A stretch of 64,000 nucleotides of DNA, taken from positions 1-64,000 of the forward strand of contig NZ_CP106883.1 in assembly GCF_023634805.2 (NCBI RefSeq). The letters are read 5' to 3'. Of this stretch, positions 26,830-36,465 are shown one piece after another. Both the position numbers and the translations under genes were made by a program. Below the pieces are notes generated by a model that was given only the letters and a program-made list of their open reading frames with translations, had not been told where the DNA came from and ran no database searches. Source of the stretch: Comamonas endophytica (lineage in GTDB: Bacteria; Pseudomonadota; Gammaproteobacteria; Burkholderiales; Burkholderiaceae_C). Position 1 is the stretch's first letter. The number at the start of each line of letters is the position of its first letter.

Positions 26830-28006
26830 GGCCAAGGCGCTTGGAATCAAGATGGGCCAGCCGCACTTCGAGATCCGGCACCTGGAGCAGAGCGCTGGAC
26901 TTGTCTGCCTGTCAGCGAATTTCGAGCTCTACGGCGACATCAGTGACCGGATGATGACGCTGGCTGCTGGCCTGGGTCCTCTGCAGGAGATCTATTCCAT
27001 CGACGAGAGCTATGTCGGCGACTTGGAGGGCGTTCGCGACCTGACGCAGCGCGCTTGGGCGGTCCGCTCGCGCATCCACCGCTGGACCAGCATTCCGACC
27101 TGTGTCGGCCTGGCACCCACGAAGACGCTGGCCAAGTTGTGTAACCACGTGGCCAAGGACGCTGAGCGCAAGCCGGGAAGCTACCCCAAGGAGTTTGCCC
27201 AGGTATGCAACTGGGCAGAAATGTCGGCAGCCGCACGCCAGGATATTCTCCAGCGCACGGCTGCGGCGGAAGTCTGGGGCATTGGCCGCAGGATCGCGGC
27301 CCAGCTGGCGGAGCAGGGAATCCTGACGGCCTGGGATGTTGCCCGGATGCCCCCGGGCAAGGCCCGCAGGGAGTGGAGCGTGGTGCTCGAGCGCACCGTA
27401 CTCGAGCTACAGGGCATGAGCTGCATCAGCCTGGAGCAGGCGCCGCCGCCGAAGAAGCAGATTGCCAGCACGCGCAGCTTTGGCCAGGCAATCACCGATT
27501 TGCCGCCGCTGATCGAGGCGGTGAGCGAATTTGCTACGCGCGCCGCGGAGAAACTGCGCGCCGGCGGCCAGCGCGCCGGTGCGCTGCAGGTCTTTGCGCA
27601 TACCTCGCCGTTTCGCCCGGGACCGCGCTTTTACCGCTCGGCCACCATCCAGCTGCAGCCTGCCTCATCAGACACCAAGGTGCTGGTGGGCGCAGCCGTT
27701 GCGGGCCTGCGCTCGATCTATGAGCCTGGCTACCAACTGGCCAAGGCTGGGGTGATGCTGCTGGACTTGGCAGCCCCCGGGCCGGAGCAGCAGGCGCTGG
27801 ATTTCGCAGTGCCGGGCCCAGTGCGCGACCAGAGCCCGCTGATGGAAGTGATGGATCGAATCAACGGTCGCTGGGGCAAGGCCACGGTGCATGTGGCCAG
27901 CACCGGGAATGCCGAGAAAGCCGTATCCGATTGGAGGATGAGACCAGAGCGCCGGACCCCAAGGTACACCACGGTTCTGGATGAGGTGCCGATTGCACGC
28001 GCTTAA
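26830..28006 (+). pseudogene. umuC: umuC 3' fragment (remainder of interrupted gene)
   Basis: Completes UmuC after the element: AKALGIKMGQPHFEIRHLEQ, the catalytic IYSIDESYVGDLEG motif, the helix-hairpin-helix region WGIGRRIAAQLAEQGI, the little-finger domain and a normal C-terminus. Joined to 18276-18403 it gives 434 residues, the usual UmuC length, with no frame error. An internal ATG at 26852 could give a product lacking the first metal-binding Asp, which would be inactive. Confidence 0.92.
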
Positions 28007-28198
28007 GGGCACTGCAGCGGAATCTGCGCAGCAAGCGCACGGCCTTGGAGGCTCCCTCCCCTCCTGGAGCTTCTTGACCTATGGGCTTCGCCCTTCCCCC
28101 CTTTAGTACACACCTTGCCGTAGGCGTCCCTTAACTTGTGCCAGCTGCTGACGGTATCAATCGGCGCAGCGCTGGCATGGACCAGTTCACACTCCACT

Positions 28199-28227
28199 AA
28201 TATATATACTTATATATATACATACCT
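28199..28227. repeat. TATATATACTTA-type block 1
   Basis: Alternating TA with TATATATACTTA and TATATATACATACC. It sits between the end of umuC and a second umuC 3' remnant. The interval 28007-28198 has no gene. Confidence 0.7.
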
Positions 28228-28307
28228 GCACCTGTCTCTTCTCATTTGCGCGAGTGAGCTCTGTCATCAACGATGCTCGAGTTAGTTTGAGCCTGACTTG
28301 CAAGTAA

Positions 28308-28640
28308 TCCAAGGTGCTGGGGAGCGCGGCTGTTGCGGGCCTGTGCTCGATCTACGCGCCGGGTTACCAGCTGGCCAAGGCGGGGGACATGCTGCTGCAC
28401 TTGGCGGGAATGGGTCCCGAGCAGCGGGCCCTCGACTTCGCGGCGCCGGGCCTGACGCGCAGCCAAAACCCGCTGATGGAAGTTATGGACCGGATCAACG
28501 GACGCTGGGCAAAGCTGCGGTACATGTCGCCAGCACAAGGAATGCCGAAGGTCGAGTTCGGCTGGAGGATGAGGCAGGCGCTCCAGACACCTCGGTATAC
28601 GACGGCACTGGACAGTTGCCGATTGCGCATGCCTACATGT
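28308..28640 (+). pseudogene. Second, diverged umuC 3' remnant
   Basis: The DNA from CAAGGTGCTGG at 28308 aligns with umuC from 27677 onward at roughly three quarters identity: GYQLAKAGDMLLHLAG, LDFAAPGLTRSQNPLMEVMD, RINGRW, then RMRQALQTPRYTTALD. Two compensating frame errors occur near 28508 and 28550. It is a relic of another umuC copy, not a recent duplicate, and is bounded on both sides by TATATATAC blocks. Confidence 0.8.
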
Positions 28641-28679
28641 GAAGGCTCCGAAGGCGTCATAGTCAAACGGATTCACTCG

Positions 28680-28728
28680 AATATATATACCTATATATAT
28701 TTATATATACGTATATATATACCTACCA
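28680..28728. repeat. TATATATACCTA-type block 2
   Basis: Three tandem variants: ATATATATACCTATATATAT, then TTATATATACG, then TATATATATACCTACC. It follows the umuC remnant. Confidence 0.75.
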
Positions 28729-28835
28729 CAATTGTCTTGCTGGCTCTTCCTGTGGTTGTCTACTCGAGTGTCCTGTCGTACAACGATGCCTCCCTAAAAG
28801 TGGCATGCGTTTGGGGCAGTAAAATCCCCGGCAGG

Positions 28836-30204
28836 TTACCTCGGCCGTCCTGCGTCAATCCACCTTTGGGTCATGCCCCGCGCGAGGTTGTAGCGAGCGC
28901 AGTTGTATTGCTCCATATGATCTAGCTCTGTGTTAGCTATGACGCGCAGCGCAGCAAGGTCAGCAGCGTCGACAGGCACCTGCAAAAATGCGTCTTCCAG
29001 CGTTCGGCCGTAAAAGACAACGAACTGCATGAGCTCATTGAGGGCCTGGCGGTATCGGGCGCGAAGCGGATCGGGTACGCCCAGGGAGGCTCGCAGCACG
29101 CTGTACTTCTCAATCGAGCGACGGTAGATAAATTCAAACAGCTCCACAGCTGCAGCGACATTGCGCTGTTCGTAGACGCCAAGCATGGCGGTCGCATAGT
29201 CGTTGCGCTCCACATCCAGGAAAGACAGCGGCGCGCAGTTGTACAGCATGAGCGGCATGTTGGCGCTCAGCCTGCTCGTGCGCTTGTTGCCATCCGCAAA
29301 GGGTTGTAGATAGGCTACGTTGACCCATAGGAAGAATGCTGCTTCCACCGGGTTACGGATGTGTCGGACCTTGTCGATGATGACCTTGAGCGTTTCTTCC
29401 AAGAGGGTGGGGATGTTGCTCGGGGTGTACACAGAGCCGTGGATGTTCACCACGCGCTGGCGGATGCTGCCAATGTCGCGCGAGTCCTTCAAAAGGTCCT
29501 TCATCAACTTGGCTTGCAGGTCAACAATGATGGGCACGGTAATGCCCTGTGTCGGCACAGCATCGACCATGAACTCGATGGCGTTCTTGTGGTTGAGCAG
29601 CATCAAGGTGTCTTCATCGAGGGGACCCACTTGCTCACCGAGCTCAAAGAGCTCCTTGGTATCTAGCAAACTCTTGCTATTGCCCTCCAGTCGCGATGAC
29701 GACCAGGACAGGTCGATGAGCAGCTGCTCCAGAACCTCGCGCGCATAGGTTCCTGCGGGCTGCTGATCACGACTGCGACCGGCATTGAACAGCTCGGTGG
29801 CCAACTGCTGCGGCAGCAAGCTGGATTGGTTCGGGATGTAGTTACCCAAAAACTGCTTTCATAACCCACCAGAGTACGTGTTCCGAGAGGCGCAAGAAGC
29901 GTTTCGACCAAGGGCATCGCAACGGGCGACCAACGCAGCGGACCAGGCCCCGCTGGCATGGGCGCGGCTGCAGTCGAAACTCGCAGTGCCGCTCTGGCCG
30001 CATCGGTGGCCACGTAGCGAGTGGACCGACCATCCCCAGCTTTTCCAGAAATCCCGTGGTCAGGAGGTCTCGCAAATCCCGGTTGATAGTGGGCCGGGAA
30101 ACTTGGAGGGCTTGCTCCAGTGCGCCGGGCTGTATAGGCCCGCTGGCAGCAAGGACCAAGCGCAGCAACGCATGGTGACGAGGCAACAGACGGGGGGTGC
30201 TCAT
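28836..30204 (-). pseudogene. Fic-domain protein with N-terminal HTH, two frameshifts and altered motif
   Basis: Three consecutive frames read as one 456-residue protein: RTPRLLPRHHALLRLVLAAS-like start at 30204 with a winged-helix region (QALQVSRPTINRDLRDLLTT), a middle RYVATDAARAALRVSTAAAP, and the Fic part from 29849 down. Adding one G near 30031 and one T near 29850 restores the frame. The inhibitory motif SSRLEGN is present. The catalytic motif HPFxDGNxR appears as QPFADGNKRTSR, so the general-base His is Gln. The Fic part (28836-29849) could still be made from a TTG start, but AMP transfer is doubtful. Confidence 0.8.
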
Positions 30205-31389
30205 GAAATAAAGATTCTCTTCAATCTTGTCAGCTGATAAGATTATGGGCGTAAACTCATCAAAATGACAAGATTAGACACTAATCTAATCGGCCGGATA
30301 GGTTTATGACAAGATTATTGATGGCAGTGAACCACCGATGCATCAGGAGCACATGTTTGTAGTATATATATAGGTATATATATACCTTCGAATTTCATGT
30401 CTTTTCCATGTTCAACCAGCAATGATTCAGGTTGCCAAAAGTGTTCGACCCAATTGCGGAGCAAGAAGTCGCTAATAGGGTTGCCATGAGATGGCTACGG
30501 CTTCGTTCTACGCGGGCAATCACGTAAGAAGACGCCACACCCTTTCCACTCTGGTATCGAACACATGACAATTTCAAAACCAAATCTTCTTATATATATA
30601 TACCTACTTCTTCTCTCGCGTTGGATCTTAGCCAGTCTTGTGATTGCAAAAAAGGGAGGATGCCTGCGGCAGGCAGCTGGCAACTTGGCCAGTAGGAGGA
30701 GGATGTACGCAGGCCTGGGGCGTGCGCTCTGTCCTGACGCGTCCTGCGCGGAAATCTCGATATGCACACTACCAAAAACATATGTATATACATATATACT
30801 TAGCAGTTGTTTCTCTACGTCATACAGACCCTCAGGAGTCGCAGAAGCACCCTACGAACGGATTCTTAGCTCCACTTCTGCCCAAAGTCTGATTGTGCTT
30901 CCAACACTGGCTGCTGGAAAATTCAGGCACTGCGATGAGTTTGTCGCAGGGTATTGAAGGAGATAGCGATGAAGCGTAATTTGGTAATCAATAGCGAAAT
31001 CACTACGGCATTGAACCGGGCAACAAGTCCCACACCGGGCCAAGGAGACGGCTGGCCAAGCAAAACCGGGGAAGATTCTGGTGGCGGCCGCTGGAACAAT
31101 CCGCCAAGGAAGTAACTTTTCTTGGTCGACACTGGCGAGCATTCCGCGTTGGTGACCTACCAGTGATCGAAAGAGTCGATTGCGGCAGGGCCCCCAATGT
31201 TGTGCATCCATAGCAGTGTCAATGCGACACCCCCGAAAATCCAGCCATCTCGAGTTGGGCCGTGATCGAACGGCTGAGCCATCGAAAGCAGGTATGGAGC
31301 GCAGACAGGTTGGCGGTATTTGTGAAAAAGCCAGTGGTGGTGATGCACCGGGCAATGGTGCTGCAGTGCGATCGCCTTGACTCAAGCGT
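30205..31389. other. Long interval without a recognisable gene
   Basis: It holds an AT-rich promoter-like stretch at 30225-30330, three TATATATACC blocks, and then GC-richer sequence. Short frames exist on both strands (the longest minus-strand frame 30852-31385), but none looks like a known protein or has convincing codon bias. Part of it may be decayed coding sequence. Confidence 0.5.
30362..30802. repeat. TATATATACC-type blocks 3 to 5
   Basis: Block at 30362-30386 is a near-perfect palindrome, TATATATAGGTATATATATA then CCTT. Block at 30586-30606 reads TATATATATATACCTACT. Block at 30779-30802 reads ATATGTATATACATATATAC. Confidence 0.7.
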
Positions 31390-32364
31390 ATGAGCGCGCG
31401 AGGGGGTGAAAACTCCGTGCTAATCGACAGTATCCAACGTATGCTCGGCTACATGGCCATACCTGATTACCAAACCTGCATGCTTCCGTTCCTTCGCCAC
31501 TTAGGAGATGGAAAAGAACATTCTTTAAGGGACACAGAAGAGGCGCTTGCTGAGCACTTCAACCTAACCCCTGCCGAGAGAGCTGAACTTCTGCCAAGTG
31601 GACAACAAGGAATTTTTAAAAACCGTATTGGCTGGGCAAGGACATACCTAAAAAAGGCCGCTCTGATCGAAGCTCCGAAGCGAGCCGTTTTCAAAATTAC
31701 AGAGCGCGGCCTGCAGACTTTGGCATCAAATCCAAAAAGAATTGACGCAAGATTTCTAGAGCAATGGCCCGAGTTCATTGAATTTAGGGATATATCCAGA
31801 GCCAGTATATTACAAGAGCAGCCTGTTGATTTACCAATAACAACAACGACTCCTGAAGAAACTATCGAGAACGCCTATCAAGGATTAAGAGAGCAACTTG
31901 CTCAAGAGCTGCTGGCAAAAATTTTGTCTTGTTCACCGACGTTCTTCGAACAGCTTGTCGTCGAGCTTCTCGTAAAAATGGGCTATGGCGGATCGCGCCG
32001 AGATGCTGGCGAGCGAATTGGTCAAACTGGAGACGGTGGTATTGACGGAATTATCAAAGAGGACCGGCTTGGTCTTGATACGATCTTTATTCAAGCTAAA
32101 CGTTGGCAGGGATCGGTTGGCAGGCCAGAAATTCAAAAATTTGTTGGCGCATTGCAAGGTCAGCGTGCACGCAAAGGCGTTTTTATTACAACCTCTTATT
32201 ATACGACTGATGCGATAGATTACGTGACACGTATTGATACGAAGGTGGTTCTCATAGACGGTAAGCAATTATCCGGGTTAATGATTGATTTCGATATTGG
32301 TGTTTCGGTCGCATCTTCATTTGTTGTCAAACGCATTGATTCAGATTATTTCGAGGAAAGTTAA
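31390..32364 (+). CDS. mrr: Mrr-type (type IV) restriction endonuclease
   Basis: Restricts methylated DNA. The N-terminal winged-helix domain (IFKNRIGWARTYLKKAALIE) and the C-terminal Mrr catalytic domain are both present. YGGSRRDAGERIGQTGDGGI, IDGIIKEDRLGLDTIFIQAK and RWQGSVGRPEIQKFVGAL match E. coli Mrr closely, with the D-(x)n-QxK nuclease core. Length about 324 residues versus about 304 in E. coli; the true start may be the GTG at 31417 after GAGGGGG, or ATG 31453, where Mrr similarity begins. It stands alone, bounded by AT-rich DNA. Confidence 0.93.
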   Translation: MSARGGENSVLIDSIQRMLGYMAIPDYQTCMLPFLRHLGDGKEHSLRDTEEALAEHFNLTPAERAELLPSGQQGIFKNRIGWARTYLKKAALIEAPKRAVFKITERGLQTLASNPKRIDARFLEQWPEFIEFRDISRASILQEQPVDLPITTTTPEETIENAYQGLREQLAQELLAKILSCSPTFFEQLVVELLVKMGYGGSRRDAGERIGQTGDGGIDGIIKEDRLGLDTIFIQAKRWQGSVGRPEIQKFVGALQGQRARKGVFITTSYYTTDAIDYVTRIDTKVVLIDGKQLSGLMIDFDIGVSVASSFVVKRIDSDYFEES

Positions 32365-32911
32365 TACTTGTTTATGTAGCGAATCCCGTCAACCCGCATT
32401 CTCCAGCGATCAAGCGTCAGATAAATTTGGCTAATGCTGGCGAATACATGGAGCATTAGACATACGGCTGCAGTGGTCGTTTCCATGTGCTCCGTAGTGC
32501 TTCAAACCCAACGCCAGCTTATCAAGCATTCCTTCCCCCTCTGCCTCTCTCAATATATATATATATCATCTAATTTTCTTTTCGATCGCACCTAGATAGC
32601 GCCTTCGTCACTTTCAACTTCTACAGGTCGTGTACGTTCGGCTTGCAACGGTCGCAACAAATTTTCGGTGAGGACTGACTTTGAAATGAGGCCCATGCTC
32701 GTGTGGACCGTACTCCGCATGAGCATGGCCTCAATCCATAACATGGTGCAGCACAGAAGCTATATATATATATATATATATAGATGTATAGCTGCGGCTT
32801 TGCTTTCGGTATATCCCAGCTAAACGAATACGCAGAAGCGAACAGTCAAGATGTCTGTGGGTTTCCATACGCGAATTCCGTGGCCGCTGGGACAGTCAGC
32901 ACCAGAAATAG
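32365..32911. other. Gene-free AT-rich interval with two TA blocks
   Basis: No frame with family similarity. It contains pure TA tracts at 32551-32570 and 32761-32782 (the latter 22 bp followed by GATGTATAG). These resemble the other TATATATA blocks but lack the ACC ending. Confidence 0.6.
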
Positions 32912-33981
32912 CTAGCTCAGGCCTTTAATGGTAAGCATCTCGCGCCAGTGATGTTGCCAGTGCTCGAAAGACTCCACGGCCCATTGCGATGGGCTTGCAG
33001 CACCTACATATTTTTCGGTAGCAATAACATCGGCGCAACGCCATAAATCAGCCATGGCAAGTACCGCCGTGAATCTACGTGCAACATAAAACTGAGCGAA
33101 TAGCAGCTGCTCACCTGATTGACCTAGAAATTGTTCCGCTCCCAGCTGTGCAAGCGCCTGCAGAAACGGTTCAAAACGCTTTTGAGCGGGGAAAATGCTG
33201 CCGCTGCACCAACGGATGAACGTTGCATCACTGGGGAACTGAGGTTCAGCGCACAGATCAGCTACTGCATCTTTCAACTTAGCCAGTGACCCCAGACAAG
33301 CAAAATGCTGAAAGTGCCTCAACATGGTTTGACCAGGCTTCGCTGGCGACCCGATCAGCATATTCCTGAAAGAGCCACAGATACCTTGCGAAGCGATCGC
33401 TATCCCATTGGTCAGGCTCACTTTAGCCAGAATCGACATCTGCAACTCTAACCATGCTTTTAATCTGGGAGCCAGGGTCTGCTCCATTGATTTCGCCCTA
33501 GCAAGCTCGTCTAAAGCTCCGTGACGCCAGAAAATTGAAATTGCACCCGTATCCGTGACCTCACTGGCGACATCAGAAAATTGCCAGCGGCAAGGACTGT
33601 ATTGGCCTTGGCACAGGCTGGCTCAAGCTCCACGTACGCTTTGGAAAAAGCCGAAAAAGGCTCTGTCTGACCCAGCACGAACCAATTCCAGGCTCCCAAT
33701 TGCTCGACCTGGCGAAGGGCGGTGTTATCACCATCGAGCGCATGCAGCAAGGACTGTGACTGCTGCAATGCCAGTTGATCGCTGGAACCCATTTTCGTGA
33801 TCATCGCTCTCATTTTCAAAGCATCGGGAACAGTGTCTTGACGACGCACATTGCGCATCAAAGTCCCAATCCTTGGGCAGTCTTCCAAGTCCCGCCAAGG
33901 AACCTCTTCGAGCTTCATTTCCCATTCAATGCTCGGAAGGAAAAGGCCAGAGAAGCCAACCTTCGCTGGCCTGCCTTTCAT
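32912..33981 (-). pseudogene. Unknown protein, one frameshift
   Basis: Two abutting minus-strand frames read as one 356-residue protein: MKGRPAKVGFSGLFLPSIEW to the end of the first frame at 33511, then GALDELARAKSMEQTLAPRL onward to 32912. They join if one G is added to GG at about 33517 (ACGGAGC to ACGGGAGC). The product is Ala/Leu/Gln-rich, soluble, with no motif I recognise. The downstream half could be translated from ATG 33487. It lies downstream of repA on the same strand. Confidence 0.55.
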
Positions 33982-34178
33982 AAACAATGCCCTCAAAAGG
34001 ATTTCCTTCACAACTGGCCATATAGCCAATGAAACCTGCGTGCTGGCTATGCACGAAAGCACGGTCAACCCAGCAGCCTGCCTACATCAGGCTCATCCGA
34101 AAGCTCTTCACCAATCCAGCTTACGTGCGCAGCGAATTTCACCTTCGAGTGTATGCAAGAGACTCACTGGAAAAGCAA

Positions 34179-35450
34179 TCAACTTGAATCTTCACCTTGA
34201 GGCGCAACAGCCACAAGCTTGAACAATGGCAACGAATCACCAACATGCCCAACATCGGGTCCAAACTCCCCAGAAAACAACCGGGGAGGGGTTACCTGAT
34301 GTACACCAAACTTAACAAACTCAGGAGGGCGTGCATCGTGCGCCAGCGCAGCGGTAGCCGGTGGCGAAGGTCGTAGGAAGTCATCAATCACGCGCTGGTA
34401 AGTGGCCACGGCCTGGCGGGAAAGCTGGGTCAATCGGGCAATGGCGGTCTGGGTGATCTTTTCGCCTCTGGCGTGCAGGGCGGCGCAGGCGGTGCGCACA
34501 CTGTCGCCCGTCTTCCTGGTGCGTTCGCTGTGGGTGCGTTCGGCAGCCAGGCGCTGCCGCTGTACCAAAGAAAGCGAGGGATCGAGCTGCATCACACCGC
34601 GATTGCAGCGCCCATCGCCCGTGTAGCGGTCCCACGTCCAGCGGGCCACACTTTTGACCGTGTAGCGCAGCGCGGAGACGGCCAGGTTGCCCTTGGAAAC
34701 GCCGGTTTTGGGGTCCAGGAAGCCGCGACGCTCGAAATCGTTGATCTGGTGGGCGTAATCTTCGAGACGCCGCGAGAAGGACTCGAAACTGCCCCTGTCT
34801 CGCTCGATGTTGACCACGCTATACGCAAAGAAGCGCAGCTGCTCAAACAGCGTCACTGCACGGGAATGCATCACCGGCAGCAGATCCGGCCCTTTGCTGA
34901 ACCGCGGCTTCTCGGCGGGGATATCGAAGTACTCGTGAAGTTCACCCAGGCTGTATTCATGGGGATGCAGCTCTGCGGTATGCCACCAAGCATGGCCTGG
35001 AGTTTTGCACACCGGCCCTCCGTGATAGTCCGGGTCGGCATCCAGCAAGCGCGCCATCTCGCCATAGATGGCCTTCATGTAGCGGATCGGATGCGACCTG
35101 GCCTTGGCAGAGGTACAGACGGGATCAATGGCGTACAGCAGGTGAAAACTGCTGACGCTGCCGTTCTTGCCGCTCGATACGATCAAATTCGGCGCCGGCA
35201 GTCCTACCCTCTCCCAGCGATAGATATCTCCGTGATCGCAGTCGAACACCAGCCAGCTCACGAAGTTCGGGCGGTTGATCTGCATATACGGCCAGCGAAT
35301 GGCGTATTCGACCGGCCGCGACAAGGTGGCGCTCTTGTTGTCGCTGACGCGCGGGTAATAAGCCGCTTCGGCCAGCACGCGGCCCAATGCAGTAGCCGGT
35401 GCTTCGTAGCGTTGTCTTAACGTGTTTTCAAGTACGGCTGTCGCTGTCAT
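34179..35450 (-). CDS. repA: RepA, ColE2-type replication initiator (Replicase/PriCT)
   Basis: About 423 residues. The Replicase domain shows WPYMQINRPNFVSWLVFDCD, RWERVGLPAPNLIVSS and NGSVSSFHLLYAIDPV, followed by a PriCT-like segment (HPIRYMKAIYGEMARLLDAD) and GGPVCKTPGHAWWHTAELHP. A C-terminal helix-turn-helix (TQTAIARLTQLSRQAVATYQ) likely binds the origin. Such proteins act as origin-specific primases. I chose ATG 35450 (MTATAVLENT); another ATG lies at 35486. It argues that this backbone is, or was, a plasmid. Confidence 0.88.
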   Translation of the reverse strand: MTATAVLENTLRQRYEAPATALGRVLAEAAYYPRVSDNKSATLSRPVEYAIRWPYMQINRPNFVSWLVFDCDHGDIYRWERVGLPAPNLIVSSGKNGSVSSFHLLYAIDPVCTSAKARSHPIRYMKAIYGEMARLLDADPDYHGGPVCKTPGHAWWHTAELHPHEYSLGELHEYFDIPAEKPRFSKGPDLLPVMHSRAVTLFEQLRFFAYSVVNIERDRGSFESFSRRLEDYAHQINDFERRGFLDPKTGVSKGNLAVSALRYTVKSVARWTWDRYTGDGRCNRGVMQLDPSLSLVQRQRLAAERTHSERTRKTGDSVRTACAALHARGEKITQTAIARLTQLSRQAVATYQRVIDDFLRPSPPATAALAHDARPPEFVKFGVHQVTPPRLFSGEFGPDVGHVGDSLPLFKLVAVAPQGEDSS

Positions 35451-35486
35451 GGTCCCATAGCGCACATCCCATAGGGACGCGCGCAC

Positions 35487-35693
35487 GCTTGCGCGCAGGG
35501 TTCAGGACACGTACAATAAAAGCATTCCAAGGCGCTTCATTGCGTTGGTAAGTGTCCACCCGTCAAAGTGTTCACTCACCTTGTGTCCCGGCCCCGCCCG
35601 GTTTCACTGTCAAAGCCCGCTCGTCAAAGCGGGCTTTGTCTTTTCTGATCGTCCAGTTTTCTACTGTCTGGTCAGCACTCTCCTGTTCTTGAC
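35487..35693. other. Candidate origin region upstream of repA
   Basis: Contains three CGTCAAAG/TGTCAAAG words (near 35563, 35608 and 35622) and an 11-bp perfect stem CAAAGCCCGCT with AGCGGGCTTTG at 35611-35638, followed by GTCTTTTCT. The stem could be a terminator or part of the origin. ColE2-type origins are short and close to rep, so this is the natural place (inference). Confidence 0.45.
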
Positions 35694-35996
35694 TTACTCA
35701 TCTGCCTCGGCGCCACCGCCTTGTTGCGGCCGCATTGTCCTAGGCACCCAATCACCGGTTTCTACGGTAAAGCGTGTAATGCCGTAGCTCTGCAAAACAC
35801 TTGCTACGCCATCCAGGCTTTGAAAATAGCGCAAACCGCCACGCGCAGCCCCGAGCACGCGCTCGTTCACTCCGGCGCGCAGAACAATCACTAGCCCTTT
35901 GTCGTCGGGTTCCACGCGGGCATCCGAAACCACGCCGGCGACGACGAGTTCCTTCAGGATCCGCGGCAAAACCACGCTTGCAGTTGTTGTCAACAT
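35694..35996 (-). CDS. Small protein of the partition region
   Basis: A 100-residue protein, MLTTTASVVLPRILKELVVA, with a predicted alpha/beta pattern and the segment RGGLRYFQSLDGVASVLQSY. It lies between repA and the par genes on the same strand and may be a ParC-like partition-associated protein; that name rests on memory of similar neighbourhoods, not a motif. The start overlaps no other gene. Confidence 0.65.
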   Translation of the reverse strand: MLTTTASVVLPRILKELVVAGVVSDARVEPDDKGLVIVLRAGVNERVLGAARGGLRYFQSLDGVASVLQSYGITRFTVETGDWVPRTMRPQQGGGAEADE

Positions 35997-36106
35997 CGTT
36001 TTTATACCCTATTGTACGATCAAAGGCAACAATATTAAAAATTGTCGCGATTTTACACGCTTCATACGTGCTCGGCCTCGCGTCATGAAGATCCTAGATT
36101 GCATAT

Positions 36107-36146
36107 CGTTATATATATACTTACTTATATAGGTATATATATACCT
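36107..36146. repeat. TATATATACTTA/TATACC block 8, between par genes
   Basis: ATATATATACTTACTTATAT, then AGGTATATATATACCTAT: the second part is a perfect AGGTATATATATACCT palindrome. It touches the 3' end of the ribbon-helix-helix gene and is a good centromere candidate. Confidence 0.7.
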
Positions 36147-36465
36147 ATTTTTGCCTGAAGAGCATTTCAAGCGCCTCAACGACGATGTCCTTCTCGGTCA
36201 CTCGCCGACCCTTGTCCCGGGTACGGGCCTGCGCTTCGTCACGCAAGCGGTCTGCCAAATCTTCGGGAAAATTGAAGATCTTTTGCACCCTGCCTCTGCG
36301 TGGCGCAGCTGTTTCCTCTTCCAGCGCCGCGATGGGAGCAGGGGCTACCACCACAGGCGATCTGGCTAAATTTTCCGCCTTGTCAGCTTGGCCACCTTCC
36401 AAAAAAGCCGTCGGATCCTTGGGCGTCTTGAACTGGGAGGTGTTGGGTTTTCCCTTCATGCTCAT
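36145..36465 (-). CDS. parB: Ribbon-helix-helix partition protein (ParB-like)
   Basis: A 106-residue DNA-binding protein encoded right after parA, with a 4-bp overlap. The flexible N-terminus (to about residue 58) is rich in Pro and Ala. The C-terminal part, RGRVQKIFNFPEDLADRLRD then RRVTEKDIVVEALEMLF, has a ribbon-helix-helix outline like small centromere-binding partners of type Ib ParA proteins. The symbol is functional rather than a sequence match to ParB proper. Confidence 0.7.
   Translation of the reverse strand: MSMKGKPNTSQFKTPKDPTAFLEGGQADKAENLARSPVVVAPAPIAALEEETAAPRRGRVQKIFNFPEDLADRLRDEAQARTRDKGRRVTEKDIVVEALEMLFRQK

Noticed and set aside
18484..30860. Shared word GAGTCGCAGAAGC at about 18489 and 30837
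   Set aside because: Only 13 bp, no extended similarity and no structural meaning found.
30852..31385. 177-codon minus-strand frame in the interval before mrr
   Set aside because: Low-complexity Pro/Arg/Ser composition, no ribosome site and no family signal; most likely chance.
28199..32783. TA-rich blocks considered as CRISPR repeats
   Set aside because: Spacing is irregular, there are no uniform spacers, and no cas genes are present.
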